This document shows, in pieces, positions 61,252 to 64,000 of a DNA stretch of 64,000 bases. Source of the DNA: DRTC01 sp964521025. GTDB taxonomy: Bacteria > Cloacimonadota > Cloacimonadia > Cloacimonadales > TCS61. The DNA lies in NCBI GenBank assembly GCA_964521025.1, contig CAZFPK010000002.1, forward strand, positions 1 through 64,000. The letters run 5' to 3'. Positions within the stretch are counted from its first letter, which is position 1, and the number at the start of each line of letters is the position of its first letter. The notes below the pieces were generated by a model, which was not told the origin of the DNA, did not search any database, and was given only the letters and a program-made list of their open reading frames with translations. The position numbers and the translations under genes were made by a program.

Positions 61252-64000
61252 ATGAAAAAGATCGATAATTTAGAAAAAGAGCTGACGAAACATAAAAAGG
61301 ACAATAAAGCAAGATTGAAAATATTGAAGAAACTTGCCCTGAAATACAAAAAGATATCTCTGGAAAAAAGCCTTGAATATTCTGAACAGGTTCTAAAAAT
61401 CGCGGAAAAAATCAACGACCCTATGGAATTGTCAGAAATAACACGCTTTATTGGAGAAATAAAAAGCAGGATGTCGGATTTTTCCGAGTCAAAAAAATAT
61501 TGCGAAATTTCCCTTAGTTTTGCGAAAAAGTGCCGAAGTCACAAATTACAAATTTCAGCGATCAATGAATTAGCCCGGATTTATATGAAACAAAGTAATT
61601 TCACTGAAATGTTAAATTGCAGCCTGGAAATGCTCGCTATCTCAAAAAAAAGTAATCACCAGGAAAGTATAGCTGTTTCTTATCATAATCTTGGCATCGC
61701 ATATCGTAATCTGGGTAAGAATGCCAAAGCCCTGGAAAACTATCTGCAGGCATTAGAAATCTTCAGAAAATCAAACGATATCCCAAAAGTCGCTCGAGTA
61801 TTGAATAGTATCGGGATTATTCATGAAAAACTAAATAATACCGATAAAGCATTTCGGAATTATCGAGAAGCCCTGAAAATCCTTGAAGAAATCAATGATA
61901 ATAATTTCATTTATCAAACCCTGAACAACCTGGGAAATATCTATGTAGATAAAGGTGAACACAAGAAAGCTCTGAAGTGTTATCAAAGAGCATTAGAATT
62001 TGAAAAGAAAAAAAATTATCAACAGAGTATTTCGCTTTCTTTAAATAATATCGGTTTTGTTTATGAAGAATTAGGCAATAATGAAAAAGCCCTCGATTAT
62101 TATTTGCAATCACTGAAAATCAAGGAGAAATTACATTATAAAAAAGGAATTGTCCAGGCTCTAAACAATATTGCTTCGGTCCGGACAACTTTAAGGAATT
62201 ACCGGGAAGCAGAAAAAAACCTGGAAAGAGCTTTGAAAATCTCTGAAGAAATCGATTCTAAAAATAATTTAAGGGACATTTATAATTCTTTTTATATGCT
62301 TTATAATCAAGAAGGAAAATATAGAAAAGCACTCGATTTTTTCATGCGATATACGCAGATCACGGAAGAATTACAGAATATTGAGCTGGCAGGAAGAATC
62401 GAGAAATTGCAAATCGATTATGAGGTAAAACAAAGAGAAGCAGAAGCAAAAATTTTAAAAAAGAAAAATATGGAATTACAGGAAGAGATAAAAAAAAGAG
62501 CAAGAGCAGAAACCTCTTTAAAGAAAAACCTGGAACAACAAAAATTATTATCCGAAGTATCTTACCTGTTCACGGAATTAGGAAAATTTAACCAAAATAT
62601 GAACAAAGCTCTGCGTCTAATTGGAAAGTTTACGAATGTCAGTCGTGTTTATATTTTCGAAAATGTTCAGGATGGAAAATTTACCAGGAATACTTTTGAA
62701 TGGTGCAATAAAGGGATAAAACCGCAAATCCGAAATCTTCAGGATATTCCTTATGAAATTGTTCCTTCCTGGAAAAAAATAATAGCTGAAAAAGGGATGA
62801 TCCGTTCATCCGATATTTCTGAAATTCCCCACGATATTTATGATATTTTAGCTCCGCAAAATATTAAATCCATACTCGTGTTTCCTATTTATATTAACGA
62901 TGTATATTCCGGTTTCATGGGTTTCGACGAGTGCATTAAGGAAAGAATCTGGGAAGAAAACGAAATCGAACTTCTGAAAACTATTATTAATGAGATTTCA
63001 AATCTATTCGAACGAAGAAAAACAAATGAAACCCAGGAAAAAAGGGAAAGTGAATTAAGAAATGTTTTTAATGCCATCATCGATCTTATTTTTGTCATGG
63101 ATAAAAATGATAATTTTGAGGATTATTTTACTTCCGAGGAAACTCAGTTATATAAACTACCGGAAAAATTTTTGGGAAAATCTGTTGATGAAATGATGCC
63201 TAATGAAGTATCGAATTCATATAAAAAGGCAGCTCGAAAAGTTCGCAAAACAGGCATTTCGGAAGATTTTGAATATTTTCTTGAAATCAATGGGGAAAAA
63301 CAGTGGTTTTCTGCGAGGTTGAATTTACACGATGATAAAGAAAGGATAGTTTCTTCGATCAAAAATATAACCCGGGAAAAGGATATCGAAAACATTCTCA
63401 AAAATGAAAGGAATTATTATTACAATTTTGTGGAAACTATGACCGATTGGGTCTGGGAAATGGATATAAACGGTATATCCACATATTCAAACAAAGCAAT
63501 CGAAAGAATATTGGGATATAAACACGAGGAAATTGTAGGTAAACATATTTCTGAATTTTGGCCGGCAAAACATAAGATCGATCTGAAAAAATTTAATAAC
63601 AATCTTAAATCAGGAAAAGGCTGGACAAATTATACAGCAAAATTCCAACATAAAAATGGTTCTCTTGTTTATGTTGATAGTTCTGCTATTCCTATCTATG
63701 ATTCAAAACATAAATTAGCCGGTTACAGGGGAGTCGATCGAGATATCACAGCTCGTAAAAAAACCGAAGAAAAACTCCGGCAAGCACAAAAAGAATGGGA
63801 ACAAACCTTTGATAGTGTTTCCGACATCATTATGATCATCAATAAGAATTATGAAATTATACGAGTAAATCAAGCTTTTTATAAGAATTTCGGGTTTAAA
63901 CCAGAAAAAATTATGGGAATGAGTTGTAGAAATATTTGTGCAAAAACCTTTAATTGTTTAACGAAATGTCCGGCTAAAGAGGTTTTAAAAAACGGAAAAG
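61252..64000 (+). CDS. TPR-GAF-PAS sensor protein, 3' end missing
   Basis: An open frame from the ATG at 61252 (AAGAAGG site) with 916 codons in the window and no stop. An N-terminal array of tetratricopeptides (about residues 30-380: NLGIAYRNLGKNAKALENYL, NNLGNIYVDKGEHKKALKCY) leads into a coiled coil (about 400-440), a GAF domain (about 445-590), and three PAS domains (about 600-700, 720-840 and 845-916+). It is a cytosolic signalling protein; the output domain (histidine kinase, GGDEF or other) lies past the window edge. Confidence 0.85.
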   Translation, partial: MKKIDNLEKELTKHKKDNKARLKILKKLALKYKKISLEKSLEYSEQVLKIAEKINDPMELSEITRFIGEIKSRMSDFSESKKYCEISLSFAKKCRSHKLQISAINELARIYMKQSNFTEMLNCSLEMLAISKKSNHQESIAVSYHNLGIAYRNLGKNAKALENYLQALEIFRKSNDIPKVARVLNSIGIIHEKLNNTDKAFRNYREALKILEEINDNNFIYQTLNNLGNIYVDKGEHKKALKCYQRALEFEKKKNYQQSISLSLNNIGFVYEELGNNEKALDYYLQSLKIKEKLHYKKGIVQALNNIASVRTTLRNYREAEKNLERALKISEEIDSKNNLRDIYNSFYMLYNQEGKYRKALDFFMRYTQITEELQNIELAGRIEKLQIDYEVKQREAEAKILKKKNMELQEEIKKRARAETSLKKNLEQQKLLSEVSYLFTELGKFNQNMNKALRLIGKFTNVSRVYIFENVQDGKFTRNTFEWCNKGIKPQIRNLQDIPYEIVPSWKKIIAEKGMIRSSDISEIPHDIYDILAPQNIKSILVFPIYINDVYSGFMGFDECIKERIWEENEIELLKTIINEISNLFERRKTNETQEKRESELRNVFNAIIDLIFVMDKNDNFEDYFTSEETQLYKLPEKFLGKSVDEMMPNEVSNSYKKAARKVRKTGISEDFEYFLEINGEKQWFSARLNLHDDKERIVSSIKNITREKDIENILKNERNYYYNFVETMTDWVWEMDINGISTYSNKAIERILGYKHEEIVGKHISEFWPAKHKIDLKKFNNNLKSGKGWTNYTAKFQHKNGSLVYVDSSAIPIYDSKHKLAGYRGVDRDITARKKTEEKLRQAQKEWEQTFDSVSDIIMIINKNYEIIRVNQAFYKNFGFKPEKIMGMSCRNICAKTFNCLTKCPAKEVLKNGK

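Overview
The window is a low-GC, gene-dense bacterial chromosome segment. Several genes point to an anaerobic member of the Fibrobacterota-Chlorobiota-Bacteroidota (FCB) superphylum. Secreted proteins carry type IX secretion (Por) C-terminal sorting domains, there is a PorV/PorQ-like barrel protein, and purine and carbamoyl-phosphate fermentation genes sit beside Fe-S flavoenzymes. A Cloacimonadota-like genome is my best guess. It is an inference from gene content and style, because no rRNA is present.

Layout. 1-11.6 kb: ptb, an rlmH pseudogene, cysS, a cluster of intact and broken toxin-antitoxin (TA) genes pressed against rsmD, a tiny Cys-rich protein, a ComEA-like protein, an M28 lipoprotein, a membrane spermidine-synthase-like protein, tRNA-Lys and tRNA-Glu, an M23 peptidase, and a DUF1573-rhodanese gene that can be read only through an in-frame TGA. 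11.6-18.1 kb: a 1.3-kb non-coding stretch, then three secreted proteins. 18.5-29.6 kb: a minus-strand block with two carbamoyltransferases, carbamate kinase, two PLP enzymes, a RelE/CopG-type TA pair and a three-subunit molybdenum hydroxylase, interrupted by a secreted-domain gene. 29.9-35 kb: small lipoprotein, DUF1640 protein, decayed ParE-type TA pair and an unrecognised two-gene envelope unit. 35-41 kb: a dihydropyrimidine-dehydrogenase-like flavoprotein divergent from a SoxA-like/DAO-like dehydrogenase pair. 41-48 kb: MORN protein, DUF362 ferredoxin-like protein, metallo-hydrolase, DivIC/FtsB-like protein and a 1315-residue sorted surface protein. 48-59.8 kb: comEC, dxr, PorV-like protein, UvrD helicase, a run of envelope proteins, an RNase Z-like hydrolase, a MraY/WecA-type transferase and smpB. 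60-64 kb: a phospholipase C/P1-nuclease-like protein and a TPR-GAF-PAS sensor that runs off the end.

How the parts may work together (inference): the 18.5-29.6 kb block resembles the enteric and clostridial ygeW/xdh purine-catabolism loci, in which carbamoyl groups are turned into carbamoyl phosphate and then ATP by carbamate kinase. The flavoprotein genes at 35-41 kb would extend nitrogen-compound oxidation and reduction. ComEA and ComEC suggest DNA uptake.

The strongest novel signals are: (1) the DUF1573-rhodanese selenoprotein candidate with a GGTC-loop SECIS-like hairpin 19 nt after the TGA; (2) a roughly 150-residue secreted domain present three times, twice at the head of sorting-domain proteins and once alone inside the molybdenum hydroxylase operon; (3) at least three TA loci in different stages of decay, one of which appears to have entered the 3' end of rsmD and left a duplicated rsmD tail; (4) several families of palindromic intergenic elements, some bounded by inverted repeats.
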